Assembly: GCA_020346465.1 (NCBI GenBank)
Contig: CP070783.1
Coordinates: 1,112,448-1,152,254, forward strand
Source of the DNA: Deltaproteobacteria bacterium
GTDB lineage: Bacteria > Desulfobacterota > Deferrimicrobia > Deferrimicrobiales > Deferrimicrobiaceae
DNA: 39,807 nt
Reading direction: 5' to 3'
Shown here: positions 10,014 through 18,391 of the stretch, in pieces
How positions within the stretch are numbered: position 1 is the stretch's first letter
How the letters are laid out: each line of letters starts with the position of its first letter
Made by a program: the position numbers and the translations under genes
Notes under the pieces: generated by a model
Seen by the model: only the letters and a program-made list of their open reading frames with translations
What the model was told of the DNA's origin: nothing
Database searches by the model: none

Positions 10014-10889
10014 CTACCCGTCCTTGATCCCGCGCCGCCTCCCGTCCGCCGGGAGAATCCAGCGGGCCACGCGATCCCGCCCCGCCAGGTCCTTTTCGAT
10101 TCCCGCGAACCGCAGCCGTCCGCAGGGGAGCCTGCGGACGGCGTCCCCCTGGGTCTCCCCGATCTCGAGCCAGAGTCTCCCCCCCGGCTTCAGGTATTCC
10201 CCGGCACCCGCCACCAGGGGGCGGATCATCGACAACCCGTCCGGCCCGGCCAATAGTGCCTCCGCCGGTTCGAATCCCCGGATCTCCCGGGGAAGCGAAT
10301 TCCATTCCATATCGGAAACGTATGGGGGGTTCGACACCACTACATCAAAACGGTCCCCTCTTTTCAAGGCGGAATATCCATCCGCGCGGCAGAACAGGAT
10401 CCGGCCCGCAACCCCGAGGCGCTCCGCGTTTTCCCGGGCGACGGCCAGGGCTCCCCCGGACACGTCCACCGCGAGAACCTGTGCCCGCGGAAGCTCCGCC
10501 GCGAGCGTCACGGCGACGGCCCCGCACCCCGTTCCGATGTCGAGCATCCTCCCCGGCCCCCGGTTCTCCGCCCGCCACGCGTCGACGACCGCCTCGACCA
10601 GCCCTTCCGTCTCGGGCCTCGGGATGAGCGTGTCGCGCGTCAGGCGGAATTCGCGCCCGTAGAATTCCCACGAGCCGAGGATGTACTGGAGGGGCTCCCC
10701 GCCGAACCTGCGCCGGAGGAAGGACCGGAGCTTTTCTTCCGGGTCCCCGATCTCCCTTCCCGCCTCCATGAGGAAGCGGGAGCGGGGGATTCCGGTCAGG
10801 TGGGAGACGAGGATCTCCGCTTCGTGCGGGCCGCCGCCACGCCCCTCCATCTCCCGGCGGCAGAGCGCGAGGAGTTCCGAGAGAAGCAT
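10014..10889 (-). CDS. prmC: Peptide chain release factor N5-glutamine methyltransferase PrmC
   Basis: Methylates the glutamine of the GGQ motif in release factors, using SAM. 291 aa. N-terminal helical substrate-binding domain (residues 1-100), then a Rossmann methyltransferase with DIGTGCG (117-123) and the diagnostic NPPY (187-190). It lies directly downstream of its substrate gene prfA (14-nt gap), the common arrangement. A C-terminal Arg-rich tail ([11 protein letters not shown]) follows the fold. Start ATG with AGGCGG about 9 nt ahead. Confidence 0.95.
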   Translation of the reverse strand: MLLSELLALCRREMEGRGGGPHEAEILVSHLTGIPRSRFLMEAGREIGDPEEKLRSFLRRRFGGEPLQYILGSWEFYGREFRLTRDTLIPRPETEGLVEAVVDAWRAENRGPGRMLDIGTGCGAVAVTLAAELPRAQVLAVDVSGGALAVARENAERLGVAGRILFCRADGYSALKRGDRFDVVVSNPPYVSDMEWNSLPREIRGFEPAEALLAGPDGLSMIRPLVAGAGEYLKPGGRLWLEIGETQGDAVRRLPCGRLRFAGIEKDLAGRDRVARWILPADGRRRGIKDG

Positions 10890-10903
10890 CGACGGGAGCC
10901 GCC

Positions 10904-11971
10904 TCAGCCGGCCTGGTTCAGCGCAAGGGCGTGGGCGCGCTCGATCAGGGCATCCACGAACACGTCGATCGCGCCGTTCAGTACCTGGGAGAGCTGGTGG
11001 ACGGTCAGGCCGATGCGGTGGTCGGTCACCCGGCTCTGCGGGAAATTGTACGTGCGGATGCGCTCGCTCCGGTCCCCCGTTCCGACCATCGACCGGCGCA
11101 TGTCCGCCCGCTCGGAGCGCTGCCGCTCCCTCTCGAGGTCGTACAGCCTCGACCGGAGGATCTTCAGCGCCTTGGTCTTGTTCTTCAGCTGGGACTTCTC
11201 GTCCTGGCAGGAGACCACCAGCCCCGTCGGGACGTGGGTGATGCGAACCGCCGAATCCGTCGTGTTCACGCTCTGTCCGCCGGGGCCCGAAGAGCGGAAC
11301 ACGTCGATGCGCAGATCCTCCGGGCCGATCTGGACGTCGACCTCCTCGGCCTCCGGGATCACCGCCACCGTGACGGTGGAGGTGTGGATCCTTCCCCCCG
11401 CCTCCGTGGCGGGAACCCGCTGGACCCGGTGGACGCCGCTCTCGTACTTGAGCCGGCTGTATGCGCCCTTCCCCTCGATCATCGCGATGACCTCCTTGGT
11501 CCCCCCGAGGCCCGTCTCGCTGTGGGAAAGCATCTCCACCTTCCACCCCTTCATCGCGGCGTACATCGAATAGGAGCGGAAAAGCTCGGAGGCGAACAGG
11601 GCGGCCTCCTCTCCGCCGGCCCCCGCGCGGATCTCGATCAGGATGTTCTTCTCGTCGTTCGGATCCTTCGGGAGGAGAAGGATCCGGATCTCCTCCTCGA
11701 GCCGCTCCTTCTCCGCGGCGAGCCTCGCGACCTCCTCCCTGGCAAGCGTCCGCATCTCCGGGTCCTTCTCCGACTGGGCGAGCTCCCGGTTTTCCTCCAG
11801 CTCCTGTTCGATCTTCCGGAGGCGCGCGTACGCCTCGGCCAGGGGCCGAAGCTCCGAAAGCTCCCGCCCCAGCCTCTGGCGCTCCCGCGGCTGGGACGCC
11901 ACGGCGGGGTCCCCCAGGAGCCGCGTGATCTCCTCGACGCGCCCCTGGATCGTCTCGAGCTTATCCCACAA
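10904..11971 (-). CDS. prfA: Peptide chain release factor 1
   Basis: Recognises UAA and UAG and releases the finished peptide. 355 aa, standard length. The stop-codon reading tripeptide PAT (187-189) identifies RF1 rather than RF2 (SPF), and GGQ is at 231-233 ([17 protein letters not shown]). TTG start with a strong GGAGGAA ribosome site; it overlaps the upstream DUF1385 gene by 11 nt. prmC follows. Confidence 0.97.
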   Translation of the reverse strand: MWDKLETIQGRVEEITRLLGDPAVASQPRERQRLGRELSELRPLAEAYARLRKIEQELEENRELAQSEKDPEMRTLAREEVARLAAEKERLEEEIRILLLPKDPNDEKNILIEIRAGAGGEEAALFASELFRSYSMYAAMKGWKVEMLSHSETGLGGTKEVIAMIEGKGAYSRLKYESGVHRVQRVPATEAGGRIHTSTVTVAVIPEAEEVDVQIGPEDLRIDVFRSSGPGGQSVNTTDSAVRITHVPTGLVVSCQDEKSQLKNKTKALKILRSRLYDLERERQRSERADMRRSMVGTGDRSERIRTYNFPQSRVTDHRIGLTVHQLSQVLNGAIDVFVDALIERAHALALNQAG

Positions 11972-12920
11972 GGCGTTCCTCCGATCCCGCTCCCCGCGCC
12001 ACCCTGCGCAGGGACGCGATGGCCACCTCGATCTGGGAGAGATCCGGTTCCCGCGTGGTCAGCCGCTGGAGCAGAAGGCCGGGTGCGACCAGGGCCCGCG
12101 AGAACCCGGAATCGCCATGCTTCGCGGACAGGCGCAGGACCTCGTACGAGATCCCGGCGACCGCCGGGAGCAGCACCAGGCGCATGAGCGCCTTCGCCAG
12201 GAGCGAGCTCTCGTGCGGGATGAGGGAGAAGACGGCGATGCTGATCACCATCACGAAGAGCAGGAAGCTCGTCCCGCACCGGGGGTGCAGGCACGAATAC
12301 CTCGCGACGCTCTCCGGGACGAGCTCCGCCTTCCTCTCGTACGCATGCACCGCCTTGTGCTCGGCGCCGTGGTACTGGAAGATCCGCCGGATCTCTCCCA
12401 TCATCCCGATGCCGAGGACGTACAGGACGAAGACGAGGACCCGGATCACGCCGTCGACGATGTTGAAGGCGAGGCGGCCCGACAGCGCGGGAAGAAAAGC
12501 GGCCGAAAGGCGGGTCAGCACCAGAGGCAGCCAGAAGAAGAGCCCCAGGCCCAGCAGGAGGGCCAGGGCCATGGCCCCGGCCATGGCCAGGCTGCCGTCT
12601 CTGCCCTCCCCCTTCGCCCCGGCCGCGCGGTCCCGCCCGGTTTCCCGGGGCTCCGCGTCGTCGATCGCCTCGTCGGCCGAGAACCGGAGGGCGCGGTAGC
12701 CGATCGAAAGCATCGCCACCATGGTCACCACCCCCCGCAGGACGGGCATCCGGGCGAGGCGCTTCCCGGCCCCGCTCTGCGGCAGGGGAAAGTCCCTCAC
12801 GCGGATCTCCCCGCTCTGTTTCCGTACCGCCACGGCGTACGTTCCCGTCCCCTTCATCATCACGCCCTCGATGACGGCCTGTCCCCCGAGGACGAACTCC
12901 CCCCGTCCCGGAGCGCTCAT
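11961..12920 (-). CDS. DUF1385 family membrane protein (YqhQ-like)
   Basis: 319 aa. N-terminal soluble part contains the family signature [14 protein letters not shown] (about residues 11-24). It is followed by membrane segments near [51 protein letters not shown] and a hydrophobic hairpin around [18 protein letters not shown]. Conserved motif [15 protein letters not shown] lies between segments, with [12 protein letters not shown] after it. Family function is unknown; it is usually found next to prfA/prmC or rpmE, as here. ATG overlaps the thyX stop (ATGA); the end overlaps prfA by 11 nt. A metal-dependent role is possible given the conserved His, Glu and Cys residues, but that is only inference. 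Confidence 0.9.
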   Translation of the reverse strand: MSAPGRGEFVLGGQAVIEGVMMKGTGTYAVAVRKQSGEIRVRDFPLPQSGAGKRLARMPVLRGVVTMVAMLSIGYRALRFSADEAIDDAEPRETGRDRAAGAKGEGRDGSLAMAGAMALALLLGLGLFFWLPLVLTRLSAAFLPALSGRLAFNIVDGVIRVLVFVLYVLGIGMMGEIRRIFQYHGAEHKAVHAYERKAELVPESVARYSCLHPRCGTSFLLFVMVISIAVFSLIPHESSLLAKALMRLVLLPAVAGISYEVLRLSAKHGDSGFSRALVAPGLLLQRLTTREPDLSQIEVAIASLRRVARGAGSEERLVG

Positions 12921-13642
12921 CGCGCGTCCCCGCGCAGCGCAGCGATCTCCTTCTTGACCCCCGCGGAATCCCCGCAGCTCATCTTCCCCTCCGGGCAGCG
13001 GCCCCGCACGCACCCCGGGCCGGCGCTCTCGAAGAGAAGCGGGGCCTTCCCGTGCGCGATCACGAGCATTCTCTTCGCCATCTCCCGGATCTCCCACTGC
13101 GCGCGGCGGCACAGCCGCAGCGCGAAGAAGTGATGGAGCTCCCGGGCGTTCATGCTGACCAGGATCTTCGTCCCGGTCGCGTTGGGCAGCACGAACCGGG
13201 CATCCTCCGCCGGAATGCCGGCCGCAAGCATCTCCTGGTAGAGCTCCGCGCACCGTTTCATGTGCCGGTCGAACCGGTTCGCCAGCCGGCCGCCCTTCCG
13301 CCGGCCGAGGGACGGCGGCGTCACGTACCCGAACGTCGCCGCGACGTACCGCTGGCTCTGCTGGGAGTAGGAGGCGATGCGGTGGCGGACCAGCTGGTGC
13401 GAGGTCGCCCGGGAGATCCCCTCGACGCCGTAGGTGAGGGTCACGTGCTCCAGCACCGAAGCGTGCCCCATCGAGAGAACGCGGCCGACGAGATCGCGCA
13501 CGTCCTTCCGGGAGATCTCCTGCTGCAGGTCCCCGATCGAGGCGGGAGAGTAGCACAGGCGCGCGGCCAGGGCCACGAGCCGCTCCGGCTCCGGGGTGCA
13601 CTGCAGGAGGATGACGTTCACGGAAGGTAGGGCGCCGGGCAC
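12917..13642 (-). CDS. thyX: Flavin-dependent thymidylate synthase ThyX
   Basis: Makes dTMP from dUMP with FAD, NADPH and methylene-tetrahydrofolate. 241 aa. ThyX motif RHRIASYSQQSQR (Arg86-His87-Arg88, then Ser96), preceded by SMGHASVLEHVTLTYG. C-terminal dUMP-side residues are in NARELHHFFALRLCRRAQWEIR. The tail has three closely spaced cysteines (CVRGRCPEGKMSCG, CX4CX6C). Starts are GTG at 13642 (3 nt after rpmE) or GTG at 13621, which would begin directly at VNVILLQ; neither has a good ribosome site. No thyA is visible in the window. Confidence 0.94.
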   Translation of the reverse strand: MPGALPSVNVILLQCTPEPERLVALAARLCYSPASIGDLQQEISRKDVRDLVGRVLSMGHASVLEHVTLTYGVEGISRATSHQLVRHRIASYSQQSQRYVAATFGYVTPPSLGRRKGGRLANRFDRHMKRCAELYQEMLAAGIPAEDARFVLPNATGTKILVSMNARELHHFFALRLCRRAQWEIREMAKRMLVIAHGKAPLLFESAGPGCVRGRCPEGKMSCGDSAGVKKEIAALRGDAR

Positions 13643-13645
13643 CCC

Positions 13646-13849
13646 TTACTGGGCCTTGTTGTACTTCTTCTGGAACTTCTCGATCCGCCCCGCGGTGTCG
13701 ACCAGCTTCTGCTTTCCGGTGTAGAACGGGTGGCAGTTGGAGCAGATCGCCACCTTGATCTCCTCCACCGTGGACTCGGTCTCGAAGGTGTTCCCGCAGG
13801 CGCATTTGACCGTCGCCTTGAGGTATTTCGGGTGGATGTCCGGCTTCAT
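13646..13849 (-). CDS. rpmE: 50S ribosomal protein bL31 (zinc-binding form)
   Basis: 67-aa large-subunit ribosomal protein. Four cysteines (KCACGN at 16 and 18, [11 protein letters not shown] at 36 and 39) make this the C+ zinc-binding paralogue; the family pattern HPFYTGKQK is clear. Lies 22 nt after rho, the standard pairing. ATG start with AGGGAG about 11 nt upstream. Confidence 0.96.
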   Translation of the reverse strand: MKPDIHPKYLKATVKCACGNTFETESTVEEIKVAICSNCHPFYTGKQKLVDTAGRIEKFQKKYNKAQ

Positions 13850-13871
13850 CGGGTCGTCGCTCCCTCTCTCG

Positions 13872-15119
13872 TCACGTATTCATCGAGTCGAGAAATTCCT
13901 GGTTGGTCTTCGTCTTGGAGATCTTGTCGAGAAGAAACTCCATGCTCTCCGCGGGCGACAGCGGGGAAAGGAACTTCCGGAGGATCCAGATCCGCTGGAG
14001 AACGGCCTTCTCGAGCAGGAGCTCCTCTTTCCGCGTGCCGGACTTGTTGATGTCGATGGCCGGGAAGATCCGCTTCTCGGAGATCTTCCGGTCGAGGACA
14101 AGCTCCATGTTCCCCGTTCCCTTGAACTCCTCGAAGATGACCTCGTCCATCCGGCTGCCGGTCTCGATCAGCGCCGTCGCGATGATGGTCAGGGAGCCGC
14201 CCTCCTCGATGTTCCGCGCGGCGCCGAAGAACCGCTTCGGCTTCTGGAGGGCGTTCGCGTCCACCCCGCCGGAGAGCACCTTCCCCGAGGGCGGCACCAC
14301 CGCGTTGTAGGCACGCGCCAGTCGGGTGATGCTGTCGAGGAGGATCACCACGTCCTTCTTGTGCTCGACGAGGCGCTTGGCCTTCTCGAGGACCATCTCC
14401 GCCACCTGCACGTGCCGCTGCGCCGGCTCGTCGAACGTGGAGGAGATGACCTCGCCGTTCACGCTGCGCTGCATGTCGGTGACCTCCTCGGGCCGCTCGT
14501 CGATGAGCAGGACGATGAGGACGACTTCCGGGTGGTTCTTCGTGAGTCCGTTCGCGATGTTCTGGAGGATGATGGTCTTGCCGGCCCGGGGAGGGGAGGT
14601 GATCAGCGCCCGCTGCCCCTTCCCGATGGGGGCGATGAGATCGATGATGCGCGTCGAGTAGTTGTCGTGCACGTGCTCCATCTGGAACTTTTCCTGCGGG
14701 TAGAGCGGCGTCAGGTTGTCGAAGATGATCTTGTCCTTGGCGATCTCCGGGTCCTCGGTGTTGATCTTCTCCACCTTGAGGAGGGCGAAATAGCGCTCAT
14801 CCCCCTTGGGCGCCCGGATCTGGCCCGTCACCGTGTCGCCGGTGCGCAGTCCGAAACGGCGGATCTGCGAGGGGGAGACGTAGATGTCATCGGGCCCCGG
14901 CAGGTAGTTCGAATCCGGGGAGCGCAGGAACCCGTAGCCGTCCGGAAGGACCTCGAGAACGCCCTCTCCGGAGACGATGACCTCCTGGTCGGTCTGCGCC
15001 TGCAGGATGGCGAAGATGAGCTCCTGCTTCTTGAGCCCGGCCGCGCCGTCGACGTGAAGGGTCTTCGCGATCTCGGTGAGATCCCCGATCCGCATCGCTT
15101 TCAATTCTTTCAGATTCAT
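13872..15119 (-). CDS. rho: Transcription termination factor Rho
   Basis: Hexameric RNA-dependent ATPase helicase that ends transcripts. 415 aa from ATG 15119: N-terminal Rho domain (1-45), cold-shock-like RNA-binding domain with [21 protein letters not shown] (61-81), and a RecA-like ATPase with Walker A SPPRAGKT (175-182), Walker [11 protein letters not shown], and Q/R loops including [10 protein letters not shown]. No large inserted domain between helices, unlike actinobacterial Rho. An ATG 13 codons upstream is in frame, but ATG 15119 has the GGGGGAA ribosome site and the family-typical NLKELK start. It has its own promoter. Confidence 0.97.
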   Translation of the reverse strand: MNLKELKAMRIGDLTEIAKTLHVDGAAGLKKQELIFAILQAQTDQEVIVSGEGVLEVLPDGYGFLRSPDSNYLPGPDDIYVSPSQIRRFGLRTGDTVTGQIRAPKGDERYFALLKVEKINTEDPEIAKDKIIFDNLTPLYPQEKFQMEHVHDNYSTRIIDLIAPIGKGQRALITSPPRAGKTIILQNIANGLTKNHPEVVLIVLLIDERPEEVTDMQRSVNGEVISSTFDEPAQRHVQVAEMVLEKAKRLVEHKKDVVILLDSITRLARAYNAVVPPSGKVLSGGVDANALQKPKRFFGAARNIEEGGSLTIIATALIETGSRMDEVIFEEFKGTGNMELVLDRKISEKRIFPAIDINKSGTRKEELLLEKAVLQRIWILRKFLSPLSPAESMEFLLDKISKTKTNQEFLDSMNT

Positions 15120-15223
15120 GCACGTTCCCCCGAGTTTGTGGGCTTTTTCGGTTTTCATGGTGCGCCTGGTTCTACTGATGGGTAGAAGATCTCCGGCGGG
15201 TTGCCTGTCTAGCTGTATGATTC

Positions 15224-15253
15224 ATTTTCCGCCCCGCGGTTTCGTGATGTCAA
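15224..15253 (-). promoter_or_regulatory. Sigma-70-type promoter of rho
   Basis: Minus strand -35 TTGACA (15253-15248, perfect), 18-nt spacer, -10 GAAAAT (15229-15224, 4 of 6). It gives a leader of about 100 nt ahead of rho, in a clearly AT-richer stretch than the surroundings. A long leader fits the known autoregulation of rho in other bacteria, though no attenuation structure could be confirmed by eye. Confidence 0.6.
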
Positions 15254-15265
15254 GGAAAATCGCCG

Positions 15266-15280
15266 CGCGTCCCGCACGCG
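15266..15280 (-). terminator. Possible weak terminator after the GGDEF gene
   Basis: 5-bp inverted repeat CGCGT/ACGCG with a 5-nt loop, one base after the stop codon of the GAF-GGDEF gene. The minus strand then reads CGGCGATTTTCC, a short and displaced T run. It lies just upstream of the rho promoter and may give partial separation. Confidence 0.35.
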
Positions 15281-15281
15281 A

Positions 15282-16271
15282 CTAATCCGGGTAGATGGTG
15301 AAGGCGTTTCCCCCTTTCCGCACCGACTCGTGGACCATCGCCTCGGTGTGGGGGATGAGCACCCGCTCCGTGCCGCCGTCCTTCGGGTACTGGGCCACGC
15401 CGATCGCCACCGTGATGAGGATGTCCCCCTTCCCGACCGGGGAGGCGTTCATCGAGTCGACGATCCGCTTCGCCACGCTGGCCGCTTCCGTCTTCGCCAT
15501 CTGGGACAGCACGAGGTGGATCATTCCGCCGGAGCGGGCGGCGTAGTCCACCTCCCGGAGAGTCCCCTTGATCCGCTCCGCCACCTCGGCGAGGGCGGCG
15601 TCCGCCGCCACGTGCCCGTACACCGCGTTCATCTCGCGGAGGTTCCGGACCTTCAGGTACAAAAGGCTCACCGGGTGGCCGAATTTCTCCCCCCGGGACA
15701 GCTCGCGGTGCAGGACCTCGTGGAACACCTTGAAGCTGTGGAGACCGGTGACCGGGTCCACCCCCGGGACCCGCGAGATCATGCCGCGCAGGGTCCGCAG
15801 GGCGAGAAAGAAGGTGACGAGCCGCGCGTAGACGAGAAACGACTCCTTCGTCTCCGGCGTGAGGAACCCGGGATCGTCCGAATCCGCGAGGAAGACGCCG
15901 AGCGTCTCTCCCTGGAGCCGGCAGGGGACGGCGTACAGGCTCCGGTACGCGTGCTCGAGACGGAACGAGGGGTCCCGGGCGCGTTCGTCGTCGCCGCCGA
16001 CGAAGACGGGATCCTTCCGCGCCGCCGCGATGACGGGAAGGGTCTTCCTCGCGTACATCCCCTTGATGAAATTCCCGGACAGGCCCCGGTGGGCGAAGAC
16101 GGACAGCCCCTCCCCCCCGGGATCCACCGAGACCGTCACGGCGGAGAGAAGGGGGTAGCTGTCCATGAGGAGGCTCATCAGGTAGTTCGCCAGCTCCTCC
16201 TCCGAATACTTCCTCTCCATCCGACCGAACATCTCGCTCACGATGCGCTTCCGGATGCTTTCGCCGTTCAT
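15282..16271 (-). CDS. GAF domain protein with degenerate GGDEF domain
   Basis: 329 aa, soluble. Residues about 25-160 look like a GAF sensory domain (TVSVDPGGEGLSVFAHRGL, YRSLYAVPCRLQGETLGVFL). Residues about 170-325 are a GGDEF fold: DPVTGLHSFKVFHEVL, NAVYGHVAADAALAEVAERI, VAIGVAQYPKDG. The signature is SGGMI (247-251) instead of GGDEF, and the first metal aspartate position is occupied by KVRN (YLKVRNLREMN), so cyclase activity is very unlikely. It may bind a nucleotide or act as a scaffold. ATG with AGGAGACC ribosome site, 31 nt after pgeF; a possible promoter lies inside the end of pgeF. Confidence 0.85.
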   Translation of the reverse strand: MNGESIRKRIVSEMFGRMERKYSEEELANYLMSLLMDSYPLLSAVTVSVDPGGEGLSVFAHRGLSGNFIKGMYARKTLPVIAAARKDPVFVGGDDERARDPSFRLEHAYRSLYAVPCRLQGETLGVFLADSDDPGFLTPETKESFLVYARLVTFFLALRTLRGMISRVPGVDPVTGLHSFKVFHEVLHRELSRGEKFGHPVSLLYLKVRNLREMNAVYGHVAADAALAEVAERIKGTLREVDYAARSGGMIHLVLSQMAKTEAASVAKRIVDSMNASPVGKGDILITVAIGVAQYPKDGGTERVLIPHTEAMVHESVRKGGNAFTIYPD

Positions 16272-16302
16272 GCGGTCTCCTGTGGTTTCGGGAAGGGGGG
16301 AT

Positions 16303-17037
16303 TTATGGATACGAACCAGTACTATAGATAAAGCTTAGTTGCCTGCCGGTCAAGGATTTTTCCCGTCGGTAGGAGTGGAACGCGTGCGAGCAGACCGTGC
16401 AGGGCCCCGCGGTCTCGCAATTCCCGGGGGGCACCCCCGCGGCGGCGAGCCCCTCCAGGGCCAGGGCGGCGAGGTCCGCCGTCCATTTCCCTTCCGGTCC
16501 TCCCCGGGAGAGGGACCGCTCTCCCCCGGGTAGCGGCCGGAGCAGGTCGGCCACCTCCTCCCCGATCTCGTAGCAGCAGCCGCGGGCCGACGGGCCCGCT
16601 GCGGCGACGAGCCCCCGGATCGCGTCGGGGCCGAACCGTTCGCCCAGACGGCGGACGGTCTCCCCGATGATCCCTGCGGCGAGCCCCCTCCAGCCCGCGT
16701 GGACGGCCGCGCACGCCGGCACCTCCGGGAGGACGATCAGGACCGGTACGCAGTCGGCGGTGCGGACCCCGACCCCGGTCCCGGGGATCGCGGTCCACAG
16801 TGCGTCCCCCTTCCGCCTCCCTTCGCCCCCCGGGACCGCGTCCCCCTCTTCCCACTCCAGGACGGTCGCGGTGTGCCTCTGCCTCAGCGTGCCGACGCGG
16901 GACGGGGGGACGGAAAAGACGGTCCGCAGCCTCCCTGCGTCCCCCCTTCCCGGAACGGGGTCGACGCCCAGGAAGGCGTGGTAGACCCCGGCCGCGGAGC
17001 GGAGCAGGGGGGACTGGACGAAGCGGGGGAGGATCAC
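16303..17037 (-). CDS. pgeF: Purine nucleoside phosphorylase / laccase-domain protein (YfiH, LACC1 family)
   Basis: 244 aa. Family of zinc-dependent purine nucleoside phosphorylase/adenosine deaminase-like enzymes, also linked to peptidoglycan editing (PgeF). Zinc-site motifs are RQRHTATV (His55), RTADCVPVLI (Cys96) and VHAGWRGLAAG (His113), with AGPSARGCCYEIGEEV further on and the C-terminal CTVCSHAFHSYRREK. GTG start overlaps the rluD stop (GTGA), the usual rluD-pgeF pairing. The last about 15 codons (SLTGRQLSFIYSTGSYP region) are unusually AT-rich and overlap a possible promoter for the next gene. Confidence 0.93.
   Translation of the reverse strand: MILPRFVQSPLLRSAAGVYHAFLGVDPVPGRGDAGRLRTVFSVPPSRVGTLRQRHTATVLEWEEGDAVPGGEGRRKGDALWTAIPGTGVGVRTADCVPVLIVLPEVPACAAVHAGWRGLAAGIIGETVRRLGERFGPDAIRGLVAAAGPSARGCCYEIGEEVADLLRPLPGGERSLSRGGPEGKWTADLAALALEGLAAAGVPPGNCETAGPCTVCSHAFHSYRREKSLTGRQLSFIYSTGSYP
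16325..16353 (-). promoter_or_regulatory. Possible promoter for the GAF-GGDEF gene
   Basis: Within the 3' end of pgeF, minus strand: -35 TTGACC (16353-16348, 5 of 6), 17-nt spacer, -10 TATCTA (16330-16325, 3 of 6; a TATAGT follows 4 nt later but at a poor distance). It is about 54 nt upstream of the start codon and coincides with an AT-rich island. Confidence 0.4.
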
Positions 17038-18080
17038 CGGGGCCGTCCCTCCCGTTCCGGGGAGGCCGCGGCCACGACGGCCTCCCGGAACTCGCCGAAT
17101 GCCGGCGGGTCCGGCACCGTGAACTCCATCGGCTGTCCCGTGCGGGGGTGGAGAAACCCCAGATGGAAGGCGTGGAGCAGAAAGCGGGGGACCGTCACGG
17201 TCACCACGTCCTTCCCCCGTCCCAGAGCGACCTTCCGCGGCCTTCCATACACGTCGTCCCCCACGATCGGACAGGACAGGTGGGCGCAGTGCAGCCGGAC
17301 CTGGTGCGTGCGGCCCGTCTCCAGCCGGAACTCGAGGAGGGAGAACCCCCCGAACGACTCGAGGCACCGATACCGGGTGACCGCGATCCGCCCGGCCCCT
17401 TTGCCGCCGGGCGAGCCGCCCCCGGCCCTCGTCGCGGTTCCCGCGCGGGAAGACCGCCGGGGTTCTTCCGGGAAGACCGCCATCTTCTTGCGGTGAACGG
17501 GATGCCTGCCCACCCGCGTCCGGATCTCCCCTTCCGCATCCGGTGGTCTTCCCCAGACGATCCCGTGGTAGCGGCGGGTCATCCGGCGGGCGGCCAGCTG
17601 CGAGGAGAGGCCCGCGTGGGAGGCATCGTCCTTCGCCACCACGATGAGCCCGGAGGTATCCCTGTCGAGCCGGTGGACGATCCCCGGCCGCTCGACGCCG
17701 CCGATCCCGGAAAGGCTGCCGGCGCGGGACAGAAGGGCGTGGACGAGCGTCCCGGCGCCGTGCCCGGGGGCCGGGTGCACCACCATCCCCGCCGGCTTTT
17801 CCACCACCATCAGGTGATCGTCCTCGTACAGCACGGGGAGGGGACGGTCCTCGGGGACGAGATCCAGGGGACGGGGGGGGGGGATCGATACCGTGATCTC
17901 CTCGTATCCCTTGAGCCTTGCGGACGGCCGCGCCTGCCCCCCCCCAAGCGAGATGAGGCCCCCGCTGATCAGCTGCTGGATGCGGGCGCGGGACAGCCCG
18001 GGCAGGGCGGCCGAAAGATAGCGGTCCAGCCGCTCCCCCGCACTCCCCGGGGGAACCGTGAGACGACGGGTGACCGTCAA
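17034..18080 (-). CDS. RluD-family 23S rRNA pseudouridine synthase
   Basis: 348 aa. N-terminal S4 RNA-binding domain (about 14-70), then the RluA/RluD catalytic domain with HRLDRDTSGLIVVAK (catalytic Asp139), LETGRTHQVRLH and CPIVGDDVYG. By family, it converts uridines of 23S helix 69; exact target not provable here. A Ser/Gly/Arg-rich insertion (about 206-230) interrupts the catalytic domain. Two mononucleotide tracts, 9 G (17945-17937) and 11 C (17883-17873), lie in the linker between S4 and catalytic domain. Start is TTG with a weak ribosome site, 10 nt after the preceding small gene. pgeF follows by GTGA overlap. Confidence 0.92.
   Translation of the reverse strand: MTVTRRLTVPPGSAGERLDRYLSAALPGLSRARIQQLISGGLISLGGGQARPSARLKGYEEITVSIPPPRPLDLVPEDRPLPVLYEDDHLMVVEKPAGMVVHPAPGHGAGTLVHALLSRAGSLSGIGGVERPGIVHRLDRDTSGLIVVAKDDASHAGLSSQLAARRMTRRYHGIVWGRPPDAEGEIRTRVGRHPVHRKKMAVFPEEPRRSSRAGTATRAGGGSPGGKGAGRIAVTRYRCLESFGGFSLLEFRLETGRTHQVRLHCAHLSCPIVGDDVYGRPRKVALGRGKDVVTVTVPRFLLHAFHLGFLHPRTGQPMEFTVPDPPAFGEFREAVVAAASPEREGRPR
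17873..17883. repeat. 11-bp G/C homopolymer inside rluD
   Basis: Eleven consecutive G on the plus strand, read as C11 in rluD (Ile-Pro-Pro-Pro-Arg). A second run of nine (17937-17945, Leu-Gly-Gly-Gly) lies 53 bp away. Both sit in the flexible segment between the S4 and catalytic domains. Gain or loss of one base would frameshift the gene. Confidence 0.9.
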
Positions 18081-18090
18081 GGGCCTGCGG

Positions 18091-18357
18091 CTACCAGGCT
18101 TTGGAGGGTATGCGGCCCCAGGGCTTCACCAGCAGGTCGACCAGGGCCCTGTTGTAGAAGTTCGTGCTGCTGGCGACCTCGGGGTCGACGCGGCTCAGGT
18201 AGTAGTTCCTCCCCTCCTCGATCTCGTGCTTCAGGAGATCGAACAGGGTGTCCTTCCTGATCCCGTCCTCCACTTTCCTGGCGTTGTACAGGGCGATGTC
18301 CGACACGACCGCACGGGCGATGCGCCGGGCCACGTCGGGATCCTTCACGAACCCCAT
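18091..18357 (-). CDS. Conserved-looking small protein of unknown function
   Basis: 88 aa, soluble, no signal peptide or membrane segment. I do not recognise a named domain. Features: N-terminal KDPDVARRIARAVVSDIALY, a Lys/Asp/Glu-rich middle (DLLKHEIEEGRNYYLSRVDPE), and a C-terminal part ending NRALVDLLVKPWGR. Mostly helix is predicted by composition. It has an excellent ribosome site (AAAGGAGG, 6 nt before ATG) and sits between htrA and rluD in the same direction, 34 nt after htrA. Codon use is like its neighbours, so it is very likely a real gene. I have an impression that similar proteins occur in Geobacter-like genomes, but could not check. Confidence 0.8.
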   Translation of the reverse strand: MGFVKDPDVARRIARAVVSDIALYNARKVEDGIRKDTLFDLLKHEIEEGRNYYLSRVDPEVASSTNFYNRALVDLLVKPWGRIPSKAW

Positions 18358-18391
18358 GGTTTCCTCCTTTGCCTGTGTTCGTCTCTCTTGC

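Noticed and set aside
7628-10027. 799-codon plus-strand open frame opposite hisD/murA
   Set aside because: Covers two clear genes on the other strand; Arg/Pro/His/Asp-rich with no domain. Similar long frames at 4694-6349, 13737-15185, 25798-27837 and 30199-31797 are rejected for the same reason.
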